In this document: positions 63,512-64,000 of the stretch, in pieces
Layout: the number at the start of each line of letters is the position of its first letter
Numbering within the stretch: the stretch's first letter is position 1
Assembly: GCA_046541195.1 (NCBI GenBank)
Contig: JBKHDT010000003.1
Location: 10,458-74,457 of the forward strand
DNA: 64,000 nt
Reading direction: 5' to 3'
From: JBKHDT01 sp046541195
GTDB lineage: Bacteria > Pseudomonadota > Gammaproteobacteria > Halothiobacillales > Halothiobacillaceae
Notes under the pieces: generated by a model
What the model was told of the DNA's origin: nothing
Seen by the model: only the letters and a program-made list of their open reading frames with translations
Databases searched by the model: none
Translations under genes and position numbers: made by a program

Positions 63512-63838
63512 ATGCTCAACCCCGTCGTCGTCAACCTGTACCTGTTCGTGATGCTTTTGCTCGCGACGCTGCCCTTCGTCAACCACAGGCTGTTTGCGGT
63601 GGTGCCGGTGGCCTCGTTCCGTGCGGGGGGCAAGCCTTTCGCAGTGCGCGCGGTGGAATGGTTCGTCTGCTTTCTGGTCGCGTTGGGCCTGGGTTTGATC
63701 TTCGAAAACCAGGTCGGCAGCATTCATCCCCAGGACTGGGAGTTTTACGCGGTCATGCTGGTGCTGTTCTCGGTCTTCTCCGTGCCGGGGTTCATCTGGC
63801 AGTACCAGCTCAAGAAGGTCGTGCTCGGCAGAAAGTAA
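63512..63838 (+). CDS. DUF2818 membrane protein
   Basis: The 108-residue protein has three predicted helices (about 7-26, 44-64 and 75-96) and ends in a basic tail (QYQLKKVVLGRK). DUF2818 genes regularly follow nuoN in beta- and some gammaproteobacteria and are thought to be tied to complex I, though no role is shown. AGGT precedes the ATG at 63512, seven bases after nuoN. Confidence 0.88.
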   Translation: MLNPVVVNLYLFVMLLLATLPFVNHRLFAVVPVASFRAGGKPFAVRAVEWFVCFLVALGLGLIFENQVGSIHPQDWEFYAVMLVLFSVFSVPGFIWQYQLKKVVLGRK

Positions 63839-63945
63839 CGCCGCTCGGGACGTTTCCTCGCGCCCTTTGAAAAACGCTTCGTGCAGCCGTTTTTTCGCCT
63901 GGTGGGGCAACGCGCGCGCTGGCAGGGCCCCGCGCCGGCCTTCGC

Positions 63946-64000
63946 TGTCAATGGCCATCAGAAGTGACCCACCAGCGGTCATTAGTTTCGACCCACCCAT
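63946..64000. mobile_element. Terminus of an IS21-family insertion sequence (cut by window edge)
   Basis: From TGTCAATGGCCATCAGAAG (63946) onward the sequence has the TG-starting end and repeated GACCCACC blocks (63966-63973 and 63991-63998). These recall IS21-family termini, where multiple copies of a short repeat bind the transposase. The transposase genes would lie beyond 64000. The call is pattern memory without a database check. Confidence 0.5.

Noticed and set aside
62002..63723. Long minus-strand open frame opposite nuoN, rich in His/Gln/Asp
   Set aside because: It is the complement of hydrophobic membrane codons in nuoN; such frames are expected.

Overview
The window is a GC-rich chromosomal stretch that I read as core genome of a gammaproteobacterium near the Chromatiales/Ectothiorhodospiraceae or Xanthomonadales. 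The reasons are the gene order yhbY / rlmE-ftsH-folP-glmM-tpiA-secG-tRNA-Leu-nuoA-N, the mrdA-mrdB-mltB-rlpA-dacA-dat-ybeD-lipB-lipA block, dapA-bamC back to back with gcvR-bcp, and unfused nuoC and nuoD followed by a DUF2818 gene. The placement is inference from synteny and is not tested.

Layout. 1-3.1 kb: lptD and adk on the minus strand, with a possible gene start running off the left edge. 3.2-12.7 kb: ppa, then a tightly overlapping plus-strand operon for cell elongation and septal peptidoglycan (PBP2, RodA, MltB, RlpA, PBP5/6-type DacA), D-amino acid transaminase and lipoate synthesis. 12.7-14.9 kb: minus-strand hflD, mnmA, nudJ. 15.1-16.4 kb: icd. 16.5-20.4 kb: a complete siaABCD phospho-switch and diguanylate cyclase cluster, the main signalling system here. 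20.6-25.7 kb: bamC, dapA, gcvR, bcp and a PIN-PhoH gene. 25.9-32.5 kb: mixed accessory and housekeeping genes (DUF302-like lipoprotein, glutaredoxin, orphan GlcF-like Fe-S protein, rplM-rpsI, DUF2789, a secreted GlcG-like protein, yaiI, an RDD protein). 32.5-40.4 kb: mfd, a SprA-like metalloprotease with a small partner, a Kef-type antiporter, aat, yhbY. 40.5-41.7 kb: a Sco/PCuAC copper-chaperone pair between yhbY and rlmE. 42.2-63.8 kb: rlmE to nuoN, one long co-directional block for protein quality control, folate and glucosamine precursors, secretion and respiratory complex I. The last 55 bases look like the terminus of an IS21-family element.

Coding capacity is mostly conventional. The less expected material is in the gaps. 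There is a candidate small RNA upstream of rplM, with an anti-Shine-Dalgarno sequence in a hairpin loop and a strong terminator. A 129-bp element upstream of dapA is bounded by 12-bp inverted arms and has three internal hairpins. A dispersed two-hairpin repeat of about 50 bp occurs at three intergenic sites. An intrinsic terminator lies inside the leader of the GlcG-like gene, and a perfect 14-bp palindrome lies between yhbY and sco. All coordinates, pairings and motif positions were read by eye; no folding, homology search or expression data were available.
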